In this document: positions 17,999 to 27,725 of the stretch, piece after piece
Position numbering within the stretch: position 1 is the stretch's first letter
Layout of the letters: the number at the start of each line of letters is the position of its first letter
NCBI RefSeq assembly: GCF_016865365.1
Contig: NZ_AP024469.1
Span: 310,001-374,000, forward strand
From: Geobacter sp. SVR
GTDB lineage: Bacteria; Desulfobacterota; Desulfuromonadia; Geobacterales; Pseudopelobacteraceae
DNA length: 64,000 nucleotides
Direction of reading: 5' to 3'
Position numbers and translations under genes: made by a program
The notes under the pieces: generated by a model
The model's input: the letters and a program-made list of their open reading frames with translations, nothing else
The model's database searches: none
Told to the model about the DNA's origin: nothing

Positions 17999-20900
17999 CT
18001 AGATCCGGGGGCTTTCCAGCGTTTTCATCATCGTGTGCAGCGTTGTCAGTGCCTGGTCGAAATCGTACTGCGAGATGTTTTTTTCGAGGGAGGCCACAAT
18101 CTCCGCCGCGCCGGCCGCACACAGATGTCGGCGGCACTCCGCCAGATGATCGACGGCGGTGACATCGCTGTCGCGAATATACAGCTCAAGTTTTTCCAGC
18201 ATCGCTCCCAGGTCAGCCGGGACGGCCGGGTCAGTGGCGCAGGGGGGAAGAGGCGCGTCTTCCTTTTCCAAGGCCGACTCCAGGGTTGCCATGATCGACG
18301 TCAGCGCTGTTGCCAGCCTGTCCAGGCTGTCCCCCGGCTGCGATCCGCGGCGCAGTTCCTGCTCGACCGCCAGGGCCGCCTCCTGCAGTTCCGTTGCTCC
18401 GATGGTGCCGGCCAGACCCTTCAAGGAGTGGGCAATGCGCTCTGCGCCCGGGCGATCGCCCGATTGCAGTGCCGCAGCGATCCGCTCGTCAGCATGCTGT
18501 TGCCCCTCCCTGAATTTCCGGAGCACATCGAGGTAAAGCTGCAGTTTGCCCCCCACCCGCCGTACACCGCCGGCTGTGTCGAGGCCGGGAATCTCCAGTC
18601 GGGCTACAGATTCCGCGATCTCACGCTCCTGTTTCCGGGCTTGCTCCCTCAGGCCCGGCAGGTGGGGCAACTGGCGGCAGATGGACTCCATCAGTTCCCG
18701 TGGCTCGATCGGCTTGGTCACGTGATCGTTCATGCCTGCTTCCTGGGAACGTTGCCGCTCTTCGGCAAAGGCATGGGCGGTCAGGGCAATGATCGGGAGT
18801 TCGTTGAAGCGGCTGTCCTGCCGGATGAGCCGGGTGGCCTGGAACCCGTCCATTTCAGGCATCTGGATATCCATCAGCACCACATCGAAGTGTTGTTCAT
18901 TGTTCATCACCATCTCCAGCGCCTGCCGGCCATTGGCTGCCAGCGCCACTGAGGCGCCCGACAGTTCCAGCAGCTCGCAGGCGATCTGCCGGTTGAGCTC
19001 GTTGTCTTCGGCCAGCAGTATCTGCAGGCCCCTGAAGTCGTAGCCCTCTCCCGGGGCGCCCTTCAGGCCTGTGGCGGCCTGCCGGCCCGGGGCGAAGAGC
19101 CTGATGATGATATCGTACAGGTCCGACTGGGTCATGGGTTTGTAAAGAAAATCGTCGGCGCCGGCTGCCAGGGCCTCGCTTCGCTCTCGCTCACTGCCGA
19201 AGGCGGTCAGCATGACGATACGCGGGGAGTTCTGCAGCGAGTTGTCCTGCTTGAGCGCGCGGATGGTTTGAATGCCGTCCATGTCCGGCATCTGCCAGTC
19301 CATGAACAGCAGATGGTAGGGCGAAACAGCGTCCCGCCCCCGCACCGCCTGGATGGCTTCATCCCCGGAATGCACGGTCTCGACCGAGACCGGCAGAAAC
19401 CCCAGCAGTTTTTTCAGGGCCAGGCTGCTGACACGGCTGTCGTCGACGATCAGGACCCGCAGGCTGTGCACGATGTCGGGGATAAGCCAGGGCTCGGCGT
19501 GCTTTGCCGGCCGGTCGAAGACGGCGGTGAAGATGAAGCTGCTGCCCTGCCCCTCCGCGCTCTCTACCCGAATCTCTCCCCCCATCATTTCTGCCAGACG
19601 CTTGCTGATGGAGAGCCCCAGGCCGGTACCGCCGAACCGGCGCGTGGTGGTGCCGTCGGCCTGGGTAAACGGCTGGAAGAGCAACTGCACCTGTGCGGCA
19701 CTCATGCCGATGCCGGTGTCCCGGACCGTGAAGCAGATCCGCAGCTCATCCGGGGAGTCTCCCTCCAGGTCGATGCCCAGTTCCACCTCCCCTGTTTCGG
19801 TAAACTTGACGGCGTTGATCAGCAGGTTCATCAGCACCTGGCCCAGCCGCAGGGGATCGCCGATCAAGGTGGGGGGGACATCGGCCGAGTGCGAGAGCAG
19901 CAACTCGATGCTTTTCTCCAGGGCCTTGTGCTGGATGATGGGGATCACCTGGGTCAGGACCGCCTCCAGCGCGAACTCGGTCCGCTCCAGTTCTATGCGG
20001 TCGGCCTCGATCTTGGAGAAGTCCAGGACGTCATTGATGACGCCCAGCAGGGACTTCCCGGAGCTGCTGATCTTCTTGATGTAGTCGAACTGCTTGGGGG
20101 CCAGGTCGGTCTTGAGGGCCAGCTCCGAGAAGCCGATGATGGCATTGAGAGGGGTGCGGATTTCGTGCGACATATTGGCCAGAAAGGCGCTCTTGGCACG
20201 GTTGGCCACCTCGGCCCGGTCCCTGGTAATCCTGAGCTCCTCTTCCGCCTGTCGGCGTTCTCTGATCTCCTGGCTGAGCTGCTCGTTCAGGGCCTGCAGT
20301 TCAATGGTCCGTTGCTCCGCTTCTTCGGCGTGGGCCTGCAACTCCTCGTTCGCCAGCAGCAGCTCCTTTTCGGAGGCCTTGCGCCGCATTTCCCGGCTCC
20401 AGAGACCCAGCACGGCAACAATCACAATCAGGGTCCATACCGAGACGATTCCCAGGAAGAGACGGCGGGCATTTTTCTGGTTGTGGGACCTCTCCGCCTC
20501 GATCAAACCCTCCAGGGCCGAAGCTCGGGAGAGCACCGTGCCGAACAGCGCGTCGAAGCGGTGATTCAGATCGGAAGCGATGCCCGACTTTTCGGGGGCT
20601 TTCATGCGCTCCAGTGCCACCTGTTTCATTTCCCGCAGTGCGATCTTTATGCCTTCGGCCTGTGCGCGGCTGTCGGGATGTTTCAGGGGATCGGTGAGCA
20701 GGCCGTGTTCGGATCCACCCCCATTCAGGACCGTGTCGGTCAGCCGTATGGCGCTTTCAAACTCGTTCCAGAGCTTCGGGATGCTTACCTCCTGGTTGCC
20801 TCCCAGATACTCTTCCAGCCAGAGATGGAAGGCTGAGGTATGGATCTGCACATCCATCAGCGCGGCATTGGCCACATAATCCATGCGTTGCTTTTCGTTG

Positions 20901-21040
20901 ATCCGGCCGGTCAGGACCATCAGGCCAATGGAGAGCGAGCCCAGCAGGAAAACGGCAGCCGGCATCCACAGTCCCTGGGTGAAGGTCTTGTCGAACAGGG
21001 GCTTGATTCTCTTGTGCTCCGCACTTCCCCGGTCTTTCAT
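17999..21040 (-). CDS. Hybrid sensor histidine kinase (2TM-HisKA-HATPase-REC-REC-HPT)
   Basis: This 1013-residue membrane protein begins with TM1 (about residues 24-44), a periplasmic sensor of about 145 residues without a recognised fold, and TM2 (about 196-214). A coiled coil leads to the HisKA domain with His292 (NMSHEIRTPLNAI), then an ATPase domain (DTGIGM, FGGTGLGLSI). Two receivers follow (phospho-Asp near 581 in MDWQMPDMDG and 724 in MDIQMPEMDG), then an HPT domain with His871 (AHSLKGLAG). It is a full phosphorelay in one chain. ATG 21040 overlaps the HD-GYP gene's TGA (ATGA), so the two are coupled. An in-frame extension to 21433 has no coding character. Confidence 0.93.
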   Translation of the reverse strand: MKDRGSAEHKRIKPLFDKTFTQGLWMPAAVFLLGSLSIGLMVLTGRINEKQRMDYVANAALMDVQIHTSAFHLWLEEYLGGNQEVSIPKLWNEFESAIRLTDTVLNGGGSEHGLLTDPLKHPDSRAQAEGIKIALREMKQVALERMKAPEKSGIASDLNHRFDALFGTVLSRASALEGLIEAERSHNQKNARRLFLGIVSVWTLIVIVAVLGLWSREMRRKASEKELLLANEELQAHAEEAEQRTIELQALNEQLSQEIRERRQAEEELRITRDRAEVANRAKSAFLANMSHEIRTPLNAIIGFSELALKTDLAPKQFDYIKKISSSGKSLLGVINDVLDFSKIEADRIELERTEFALEAVLTQVIPIIQHKALEKSIELLLSHSADVPPTLIGDPLRLGQVLMNLLINAVKFTETGEVELGIDLEGDSPDELRICFTVRDTGIGMSAAQVQLLFQPFTQADGTTTRRFGGTGLGLSISKRLAEMMGGEIRVESAEGQGSSFIFTAVFDRPAKHAEPWLIPDIVHSLRVLIVDDSRVSSLALKKLLGFLPVSVETVHSGDEAIQAVRGRDAVSPYHLLFMDWQMPDMDGIQTIRALKQDNSLQNSPRIVMLTAFGSERERSEALAAGADDFLYKPMTQSDLYDIIIRLFAPGRQAATGLKGAPGEGYDFRGLQILLAEDNELNRQIACELLELSGASVALAANGRQALEMVMNNEQHFDVVLMDIQMPEMDGFQATRLIRQDSRFNELPIIALTAHAFAEERQRSQEAGMNDHVTKPIEPRELMESICRQLPHLPGLREQARKQEREIAESVARLEIPGLDTAGGVRRVGGKLQLYLDVLRKFREGQQHADERIAAALQSGDRPGAERIAHSLKGLAGTIGATELQEAALAVEQELRRGSQPGDSLDRLATALTSIMATLESALEKEDAPLPPCATDPAVPADLGAMLEKLELYIRDSDVTAVDHLAECRRHLCAAGAAEIVASLEKNISQYDFDQALTTLHTMMKTLESPRI

Positions 21041-22101
21041 AGGGCGTCGTCCGGCGCGAAAGGTGCCTCCGCAGTTACATCGGCGAACTGCTGCTTGACC
21101 TCCAGGATCTCGGGCATCCGTCTGGTGAAGGCTTCGACCAGGGCCGGATCGAAATGGCTGCCGCTGCACCTGCGGATCTCGGTCACCGCCTCTTCCACCG
21201 GCCAGGCCGCTTTGTACGGCCTGACACTGGTCAAAGCGTCGAAGACATCGGCCACGGCGATGATGCGGCCGATCAGGGGGATGTCCTCGTGCTTCAGGCG
21301 CCGGGGATAGCCGCTGCCGTCCCACTTCTCGTGGTGGGTGTAGGCGGCGATGGCGGCGGCTTTCAGCAGCTCGCCGGGGTGGTCGCCGATGATCCGGTAG
21401 CCGATGTAGGAGTGGGCGCGCATGATGCTCCATTCCTTGTCGTCCAGCTTGGCTGGTTTGAGCAGTATCCGGTCGGGAATGCCGATTTTGCCGACGTCAT
21501 GCATCGGTGCCGCGTGCAGGACCAGTTCCGCCTCACCATGCGAAAGGCCGTATTCCTGGGAGATCAGCTGGGAGTAGCGGCTCATCCTGATGACATGCAT
21601 GCCGGTCTCGTTATCCTTGTATTCGGCTGCCCGCCCCAGGCGCCTGATGATTTGCAGGCGGGTATCGTTCAACTCGGCCATGCGCTCCCGTACCTTGTCC
21701 TCCAGCGCCCGGTTCTGATCGTAGAGCGCCAGATGGGTCCTGACCCGGGCCTGAACGATGGAGGGGCTGACCGGTTTGCCGATATAGTCCACGGCACCGC
21801 AGGCAAAGCCGGCGGCTTCATCCTCGATCTCGTCCCGGGCAGTCACGAATATGACCGGTATCCGCCGCGTCAGCGGATTTTCCTTGAGCCGGCGGCAGAC
21901 CTCGAAGCCGTCCATCTCCGGCATCAACACGTCCAGCAGGATCAGGTCCGGCGGAGCGGCCGAGGCGGCGATCTCCAGCGCCTTGCGGCCGTTGCTGGCG
22001 GCCTTGAGGGCATATTCCTGCCTGAGAATCGATGAAAGGATATCGATATTGGCGGGTATATCGTCGACAATCAGGATTGTTTGTTTGTGCTGTTTTCCCA
22101 T
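21037..22101 (-). CDS. Response regulator with HD-GYP cyclic-di-GMP phosphodiesterase domain
   Basis: The protein has 354 residues. An N-terminal receiver (DD at 13-14, phospho-Asp 57 in LLDVLMPEMDG, Lys in GKPVSPS) is followed by a short helix and an HD-GYP domain with the metal ligands of PMHDVGKIGIPD and the HHEKWDGSGYP signature. HD-GYP enzymes hydrolyse c-di-GMP to pGpG/GMP. The motif residues are intact, so activity is expected. It precedes the hybrid kinase by a four-base overlap, which makes the kinase its likely phosphodonor. The pair would couple a periplasmic signal to c-di-GMP level. Confidence 0.93.
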   Translation of the reverse strand: MGKQHKQTILIVDDIPANIDILSSILRQEYALKAASNGRKALEIAASAAPPDLILLDVLMPEMDGFEVCRRLKENPLTRRIPVIFVTARDEIEDEAAGFACGAVDYIGKPVSPSIVQARVRTHLALYDQNRALEDKVRERMAELNDTRLQIIRRLGRAAEYKDNETGMHVIRMSRYSQLISQEYGLSHGEAELVLHAAPMHDVGKIGIPDRILLKPAKLDDKEWSIMRAHSYIGYRIIGDHPGELLKAAAIAAYTHHEKWDGSGYPRRLKHEDIPLIGRIIAVADVFDALTSVRPYKAAWPVEEAVTEIRRCSGSHFDPALVEAFTRRMPEILEVKQQFADVTAEAPFAPDDAL

Positions 22102-22253
22102 GGACGCACTCCACGAGCGGAAAGAAATGTGTATAGCCCCATCCGGGCCAATCGAATTTAACAGATTCCAAATTTTTTATCCTGACATTTTAGATCCGGC
22201 GGATTTGGTAGAGGATGGCAGGCGGGCAGGCAAGGGGCATCATAAAAACAACA

Positions 22254-22286
22254 AAAGCACTTGCGGCAACTTGTCGCAAGTGCTTT
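22254..22286 (-). terminator. Terminator downstream of the NIT chemoreceptor gene
   Basis: AAAGCACTTGCG (22254-22265) and CGCAAGTGCTTT (22275-22286) form a perfect 12-bp stem with a 9-base loop. On the minus strand the hairpin is followed by TGTTGTTTTTATG, a good U-tract for the receptor gene ending at 22391. Confidence 0.85.
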
Positions 22287-22292
22287 GTTATC

Positions 22293-22391
22293 TGGTATCT
22301 GGATGACTAAACTCGAATTAGCGCCTCCTGCTTCGAGCATCAAGCGTGCCCGGTCCTCAGGACCTCGCCCACCTCCTGCGTGACATACCAT
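22293..22391 (-). other. tRNA-like structured segment in the receptor 3' region
   Basis: Read on the minus strand, the segment ends GCTAATTCGAGTTTAGT-CATCC..ATACCA. It resembles the T-arm and 3' end of the tRNA-Pro at 24697-24773 (GCTAGTTCGAATCTAGT-CATCC..ACCA). The five T-stem pairs are kept despite base changes. A terminator follows, as it does after the true tRNA. There is no acceptable full cloverleaf. TGGTAT just after the receptor stop can pair with ATACCA at the far end, and an internal GGTCC-TGA-GGACC hairpin exists. It may be a decayed tRNA duplicate or a structured 3' UTR. Confidence 0.4.
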
Positions 22392-24379
22392 CAGGCCAAT
22401 TTGAATCTTCCCACCAGCGACTGAAGGTCCTTTGCCAGTGAAGAGAGCTGTGACGCTGCCGTGGCGGTCTCGTGGGCACCGCGGGCGGTTTCGTGGACCA
22501 CGTCGGTGATCTGGTGGATATTGGTGGATATCTCGCCGGTGACAGCGGTCTGCTCTTCCGCGGCCGTTGCGATTTGATGAACCTGCATGGTCACCTTGTT
22601 GATGGCGTCCAATATCTCTTCCAGCGCACTCCCGGATTTGCGCGAATTCTCCATTCCCTTTTCAACCTCGCTCACCCCATTTTCCATGCTGCCGACCGCA
22701 TCGGCCGTTTCCTGCTGGATGGCCTTGATCATCCCGCCGATTTCCTTTGTCGCCTTGGTGGTGCGCTCGGCCAGGGCTCGTACCTCGTCGGCCACAACGG
22801 CGAAGCCGCGTCCCTGTTCTCCGGCCCGGGCCGCTTCGATGGCCGCGTTCAGGGCAAGCAGGTTGGTCTGGTCGGCGATGTCTTCGATGGTGCCGACAAT
22901 GGCTCCGATCTGGTCGGACCGTGCCCCCAGACTCTCCACGGTGCCGGCTGCCTCCCGCACCCGCTCGGCGATCTTCTCCATGCCGCTTAGGGCTTCCTGA
23001 ACCACGTCGGCTCCTTCCCTGGCGGTCGTGGTGGCCTGGTTGGCCACTTCGGAGGCGAGCATGCAGTTGCGGGAGATATCGCCAGAGGTGGCGGACATCT
23101 CCTCGCTGGCCGTGGCCACGGTCACTGACTGGCAGGCGACCTCCTCGGCGGCGGTGGCGATCTGTTCGGCGGTGCTGTTCAACTGATGGGCGGCAGCGGA
23201 GACCTGAAGGGTGTTACCGGAAACCTGGGAGACGATGCCATGGATGTTGTCAACGAAGCGGTTGAACCAGCGGGCCAACTCGCCCAATTCGTCCTTCTGC
23301 CCCTCTTCCAGTCGTCGGGTCAGGTCCCCTTCTCCTTCGGCAATATCCTTGAGCATGTGCAACAGGCGGGAGAGCGGAGTGGTGATGCCGAGCATGACCA
23401 TGAAGCCCAGGATCACGGCCGCCCCTCCTAGAATGGTCGAGAGGGCGACACTGAAGATCAGGGATTTTCTGGCCCCCGAGTGGAGCGCATCGGCGGTGGC
23501 GAGGATGTTTTTGGCAATGGAATCCTCCACCCCCTTCATGGCGTCGATCTTCTTGGTGTTGGAGTCGAACCACGTCTCGGGGGCAATGCCGAAGTCACCC
23601 GTCGTGTGCTTGGCCAGTACTGCATTCCGGAGATCCTCCACCTGCTGAAAGACCGGCCCTTTTGCCGCATCGTCGAAAGTGGCCAGTTCCGTGGCTGAGG
23701 CGAATTTGCGGAACAGGGAGAGATAGTTCTTCTGGGCGGCCAGAATCATGAACGTCCTCTGGAGGGTTTCGTCGTTGAAGCTGCCGGCCGCGATGACGGC
23801 ATTCAAGGTTGCGCGCTCCTTGCCGGTCTCCTCCTTGGCAATGACAAGGGCATAATAGGCCGCGGCTTCCCGCATGAGCTCCGTTTTCTTGCTGGTGGTC
23901 GCCACGGCGGCAACTACGTCGGTATAGGAGCCAATCAGATCGGTGTAGTAGGCAAAGGAGTTTTTCCCCTCGACCTTGAGAGAATCGATGCCGCTCCTGG
24001 TTTCCTGGAGCTTCCCTATTGCGACGGACGCCAGATCCAGCGATGGTTTCACCACATCCAGCGCTTGGCTGTTGGTGGAGATATACTGCTGTACACTTTT
24101 GAATTCGCGGTCGACCCTCTCGCGCTGTCGGGCCAGGTCATCACGAAACTTCCCTCCTTGGGAGTTGATATAGCCGGAGGAGAGTCCGCGTTCCTTCTGG
24201 AGTTCATGGACCAGCGCACCGGCCTGGACCGCCAGCTCCGTCAAGGTACGCGTGGCAGCAGTATTCTGCATGGTGCCGTATTTATCCGCCACCTCGCGCA
24301 CCGAGAAAACAGCAAGACCAAGCAAGGGAACAAGCAGAAGCAGTAACAGTTTATAGCGGATCTTCATGTTGCCGAGCAT
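22391..24379 (-). CDS. Methyl-accepting chemotaxis protein with NIT (nitrate/nitrite-sensing) domain
   Basis: This is a 662-residue transmembrane receptor. TM1 (about 8-28) is followed by a roughly 275-residue periplasmic domain with [15 protein letters not shown], the hallmark of the NIT helical bundle, which includes nitrate/nitrite sensors. TM2 (about 308-330) leads to a HAMP domain and the MCP signalling hairpin with the invariant tip [19 protein letters not shown]. No C-terminal CheR-tethering pentapeptide is present (ends VGRFKLA). ATG 24379 has GGAGGAG upstream. The ligand is inferred from family only. The signalling region is nearly identical to the receptor at 25071. Confidence 0.93.
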   Translation of the reverse strand: MLGNMKIRYKLLLLLLVPLLGLAVFSVREVADKYGTMQNTAATRTLTELAVQAGALVHELQKERGLSSGYINSQGGKFRDDLARQRERVDREFKSVQQYISTNSQALDVVKPSLDLASVAIGKLQETRSGIDSLKVEGKNSFAYYTDLIGSYTDVVAAVATTSKKTELMREAAAYYALVIAKEETGKERATLNAVIAAGSFNDETLQRTFMILAAQKNYLSLFRKFASATELATFDDAAKGPVFQQVEDLRNAVLAKHTTGDFGIAPETWFDSNTKKIDAMKGVEDSIAKNILATADALHSGARKSLIFSVALSTILGGAAVILGFMVMLGITTPLSRLLHMLKDIAEGEGDLTRRLEEGQKDELGELARWFNRFVDNIHGIVSQVSGNTLQVSAAAHQLNSTAEQIATAAEEVACQSVTVATASEEMSATSGDISRNCMLASEVANQATTTAREGADVVQEALSGMEKIAERVREAAGTVESLGARSDQIGAIVGTIEDIADQTNLLALNAAIEAARAGEQGRGFAVVADEVRALAERTTKATKEIGGMIKAIQQETADAVGSMENGVSEVEKGMENSRKSGSALEEILDAINKVTMQVHQIATAAEEQTAVTGEISTNIHQITDVVHETARGAHETATAASQLSSLAKDLQSLVGRFKLA

Positions 24380-24656
24380 GCGGCTCCTCCTCTGTATTTA
24401 TATTTGAGTCTATTCTTATCATTAAAATAACTCGTTAGGGAAGATTACTTTACTTTGGACTCACGGTGGGCTCCGGTATGACAAACCGCCGAAGAGCCGA
24501 CGTGAAGGGTACGCGTTGCTATAACCGCTCTTTTTATGCCGGCTGAGTTCTGCAAAATGCCGATAGACAGCGAATGCGGCGCCTATAGGGCTTCCATCAG
24601 GAGGCAGGCTAATAAAGGCCTTTTTCGAAACATTCAACATTGCACTTAGAAAAGAA
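24380..24656. other. Gap upstream of the NIT receptor gene
   Basis: About 280 bases without a supported gene. It must contain the receptor promoter (minus strand), but I see no convincing sigma-70, sigma-28 or sigma-54 sites. A GGAGGAG binding site belongs to the receptor start. Otherwise nothing is recognisable. Confidence 0.5.
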
Positions 24657-24686
24657 AAAGGGGTTACAGCGTTTGCCGTAACCCCT
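24657..24686 (-). terminator. Terminator of the tRNA-Pro gene
   Basis: GGGGTTAC (24660-24667) and GTAACCCC (24678-24685) form an 8-bp stem, extended by GC/GC around a GTTT loop. On the minus strand it is followed by CTTTTTCTTTTC. It lies 11 bases downstream of the tRNA CCA end. Confidence 0.9.
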
Positions 24687-24696
24687 TAATTCTTTA

Positions 24697-24773
24697 TGGT
24701 CGGGATGACTAGATTCGAACTAGCGACCCCCTGCTCCCGAAGCAGGTGCGCTACCAGGCTGCGCTACATCCCG
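24697..24773 (-). tRNA. tRNA-Pro, anticodon CGG
   Basis: On the minus strand this 77-base segment folds as a canonical tRNA. The acceptor is CGGGATG/CATCCCG with encoded CCA. The D-arm contains AGCCTGGTAGC, the anticodon stem is CCTGC/GCAGG with loop TTCGGGA (anticodon CGG, reading CCG), and the T-arm is GCTAG-TTCGAAT-CTAGT. A terminator follows directly. It is a single tRNA gene, not part of a cluster. Confidence 0.97.
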
Positions 24774-25070
24774 AAGAATTATTTTTGTAGCATTTTCGAG
24801 GAATTTTTGTCAACAAAAACTCTCTCCTGGTCTGTGCCCAGACCGAGCGGGCACAGCGCCGGGTGTACATGGGGTGATCACAGACGATCATTGCCGGCGG
24901 TCTCGGACGGTGTCTCTGCAAACTATAAACAACAATGAAGAAGTGTCGTTGACATTAATTAATTGTCTAGGCTAAAATTTCCGGTTGAGTAAATTTCCCG
25001 AAAGCCCGGCCCGCCGATCCCTTTTACTTGCTGATCGCCGTTCGGCCGAACGTCACGAGGAGTCGTCCGA

Positions 25071-26633
25071 ATGAAAACCATCAAATCGAAGCTTGTCATG
25101 TTTTCCGCTGTATCGTTTCTGGCCGTGGCCGTTTCCGTGGCCTTTTCCTATCTCATCGCGGTCTCCGAAGTGAAACAGCTCATGGAGAAGGATGTCACGT
25201 CGGTGGCCGAGGCTCTGGCCAACAGCATTTCATATACAGTGTCGGTGAAGCCCGATGCGATGAAGGATCCTGCCTTTCACCGCTCGATCTATTCCGTCAA
25301 GATCGGCAAAAGCGGTTATCCTTTCCTCCTGGATGCGTCAGGGACATTGATCGTCCATCCCAAAGAGGAGGGGAAAAAGCTTGCCGGCCAGAAGCATATC
25401 GACCATATCCGCAGCCACAAGGAAGGAGGGGTGTACGAGTACACCGCCACCACCACCGGCCAGGAGAAGCTGGTTGCCTTCCGATACATAAAGGAGCTGG
25501 ATGCCTGGGTCGTTCCGGGGGTGAACAAGGCCGATTACTTCAGCGAACTTAAAACGGACTTCCTCAAGTGGAACCTGATTCTGGGAGTGACGATCTTTGC
25601 GCTGCTTACGGTGACCGGCATCTGGATTACGCGCAGCATCACGACGCCCCTGTCGGCAATGCTTACCATGCTGAAGGATATCGCCCAGGGAGAGGGAGAC
25701 CTCACCAAGCGGCTGGACGAAGGGATGGCGGGTGAGCTGGGGGAAGTGTCCCACTGGTTCAACCTGTTTATCGAGAAGTTGAAAGGGGTAATCACACAGG
25801 TGGCCCAGGATGCCAGAAAGCTTGCCGACTCCGCGTCCCAACTGCGCACTTCCGCTGGACAGATGGCAGACGGCACCGGTCAGGCGGCCGCTCAAGCGGG
25901 AAATGTTGCCACCGCCAGCGAGGAGATGGCTGCTACCAGCGCCGATATCGCCCGCAGTTGCCACAACGCTGCGGTAGGCTCCCAGGAGGCGGGAGATGCC
26001 GCCAAGAGCGGATCGGCCGTGGTAGAGGAGACCGTGGAGGTGATGAGCGGCATTGCCCGGCAGGTGACACAATCTGCGCGCACGGTGGAGGCGCTGGGAG
26101 CCCGTTCTGATCAGATCGGCGATATTGTCGGAACAATCGAGGATATCGCAGACCAGACCAATCTGCTGGCGCTGAATGCCGCAATCGAAGCGGCCCGTGC
26201 CGGGGAACAGGGCCGGGGATTCGCGGTGGTAGCGGATGAGGTCAGGGCTCTGGCGGAGCGTACCACCAAGGCAACCAAGGAAATCAGCGAGATGATCCGG
26301 GCCATTCAGTCCGAGACGCGGCTGGCTGTCACTGCCATGGAGGACGGCGTCAAAGGGGTGGAAGCGGGGACCGAAAAAGCGACCAGATCGGGAGATTCGC
26401 TGCGCATGATCCAGGAGCGTATCGACGCCGTTACACTTCAGGTGAGCCAGATCGCGGCTGCAGCCGAGGAGCAGACCGCAACCACCGGGGAGATCACCCG
26501 CAGTATTTTCGATATTTCCGAGGCGATCCGGCATTCGGCCGGAGGATCGGGCAAAGCGGCAGCGGCGGCTACGGAACTCTCATCGCTGGCGGACGAGCTG
26601 ACTCAGCTGGTAGGGCAGTTCCGGCTGGCCTGA
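25071..26633 (+). CDS. Methyl-accepting chemotaxis protein with single Cache sensor
   Basis: This 520-residue receptor has TM1 (about 8-28) and an extracytoplasmic Cache domain of about 130 residues containing [21 protein letters not shown], as in sCache_2 sensors of small carboxylates. TM2 (about 168-188), HAMP and the MCP hairpin with [21 protein letters not shown] follow. The start has GAGGAG nine bases upstream. The C-terminus (LVGQFRLA) lacks a CheR-tethering motif. It is separated from the NIT receptor by tRNA-Pro and points the other way. The shared signalling module suggests both receptors feed the same Che pathway, whose genes are not in this window. Confidence 0.93.
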   Translation: MKTIKSKLVMFSAVSFLAVAVSVAFSYLIAVSEVKQLMEKDVTSVAEALANSISYTVSVKPDAMKDPAFHRSIYSVKIGKSGYPFLLDASGTLIVHPKEEGKKLAGQKHIDHIRSHKEGGVYEYTATTTGQEKLVAFRYIKELDAWVVPGVNKADYFSELKTDFLKWNLILGVTIFALLTVTGIWITRSITTPLSAMLTMLKDIAQGEGDLTKRLDEGMAGELGEVSHWFNLFIEKLKGVITQVAQDARKLADSASQLRTSAGQMADGTGQAAAQAGNVATASEEMAATSADIARSCHNAAVGSQEAGDAAKSGSAVVEETVEVMSGIARQVTQSARTVEALGARSDQIGDIVGTIEDIADQTNLLALNAAIEAARAGEQGRGFAVVADEVRALAERTTKATKEISEMIRAIQSETRLAVTAMEDGVKGVEAGTEKATRSGDSLRMIQERIDAVTLQVSQIAAAAEEQTATTGEITRSIFDISEAIRHSAGGSGKAAAAATELSSLADELTQLVGQFRLA

Positions 26634-26656
26634 CGTGGTGGGCAGAAAGGCATGTG

Positions 26657-26686
26657 CGGCCGCAGGGAAAACCTGCGGCCGTTTTT
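26657..26686 (+). terminator. Terminator of the Cache receptor gene
   Basis: CGGCCGCAGG (26657-26666), loop GAAAA, CCTGCGGCCG (26672-26681) and TTTTT make a textbook intrinsic terminator 24 bases after the receptor stop. Confidence 0.95.
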
Positions 26687-26820
26687 AATGGAAATGACCA
26701 TTTGGATAAGAAATGGGCAGCAACGCGATGAGATGGACTGATTGAGTTTTGCAACGCAGCACCTGGCATGTTGAGTGTGAGGCTATTGTGGTGCGGATCA
26801 ACTGAAAGCGAGTATACCCG

Positions 26821-27390
26821 ATGTCTTTAAAACCGGAATGGGACATCTTCCCGCAACTGGAAACGGACCGTCTTGTCCTGCGGGAAATTGTTCCCGCGGA
26901 TGCCGAAGAGCTGTTCCGTATCTTTTCCGATGAGGAGACCATGCAATTCTGGAGCTGCCGACCGTACCGGTCGGTGCAGCAAGCCTGTGAACTCATCGCA
27001 AGCATGGCCGAGGCCAAAGGCCGCCGGTCCGCCATCCACTGGGGAATCGCCCGGCGCGGGGACAACCGGCTGATTGGCAAGTGCGGTTACAACGAATGGC
27101 GCACAATGCATCGGCGCGGCGACGTAAGCTACATCACCGCCCGCGAATGCTGGGGCAGGGGGATCGCGAGCGAGGCGCTCTCAGCAGTTCTGGATTACGG
27201 GTTCCATCAGATGGATCTGCACAGTGTCGAGGCAGGCGTCACCCCGGGGAACGACGGTTCGACACGGATGCTGGCCAGGCTCGGCTTCAGGCTCGAAGGA
27301 CACCTGCGCGAGAGCTATTGGGCGGAAGACAGGTTCGTGGATTCCCTGATCTATTCGCTGCTCCGCGAGGATTGGAGACAACGGGCGTAG
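26821..27390 (+). CDS. GNAT-family N-acetyltransferase, RimJ/RimL type
   Basis: The 189-residue protein matches Acetyltransf_3 (RimL-like) enzymes. The N-terminal LETDRLVLREIVPADAEELF is typical. The acetyl-CoA pyrophosphate loop is RECWGRGIASEAL, and the late motif ASN-like region is GNDGSTRMLARLGFRLEG. It would acetylate an amino group of a protein N-terminus or a small molecule, and the substrate cannot be named. It stands alone after a strong terminator, so it has its own promoter, which I could not locate with confidence. Confidence 0.88.
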   Translation: MSLKPEWDIFPQLETDRLVLREIVPADAEELFRIFSDEETMQFWSCRPYRSVQQACELIASMAEAKGRRSAIHWGIARRGDNRLIGKCGYNEWRTMHRRGDVSYITARECWGRGIASEALSAVLDYGFHQMDLHSVEAGVTPGNDGSTRMLARLGFRLEGHLRESYWAEDRFVDSLIYSLLREDWRQRA

Positions 27391-27725
27391 CGTGTAGAGC
27401 CGGTCTCGACCGGAAAGGGGGAGTCCGAAACCCTCGACACACGCTTCAATCCTGCCAAGTTCCCGGTGTCCGGAAGCAGCCCCGGTCCGGCTTGCACTTC
27501 TCCCGCCTCTCTCCTACCTATTTTTTTCCGAAGTTCTCTTTTCACTCCCACTATCTGACCACGTGCCGCCATGGTTCCGTTCCATCCGTTCTTTGCGGCC
27601 GCTGAACGACCGGGAGAACCGGTTTCCTCCTGGGTATGTACAACCCATGCATCCTCGACATCATCCCCTAAAAAGTATAAGCTTTCACAGTGACTGCTGT
27701 TTTTAAAAATGACCAGAGAGTGGCC
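27391..27725. other. Gap with a structured 3' region downstream of the acetyltransferase
   Basis: No gene is supported in these 335 bases. Right after the acetyltransferase stop, AGCGTGTAGAG is matched by CTCGACACACGCT about 40 bases on. CCGGTC-TC-GACCGG forms an inner hairpin (27400-27413), so the 3' UTR can fold into a forked structure. A T-run (TATTTTTTTCC) lies near 27520. The remainder is low in recognisable signals. Confidence 0.4.

Noticed and set aside
22158-22391. 77-codon minus-strand ORF after the NIT receptor
   Set aside because: It lies over the tRNA-like segment and the terminator and has no protein-like pattern.
24990-25020. Possible sigma-28 promoter before the Cache receptor (TAAA..GCCGATCC)
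   Set aside because: The spacer is 19 bases instead of 15 and the -10 deviates from GCCGATAA.
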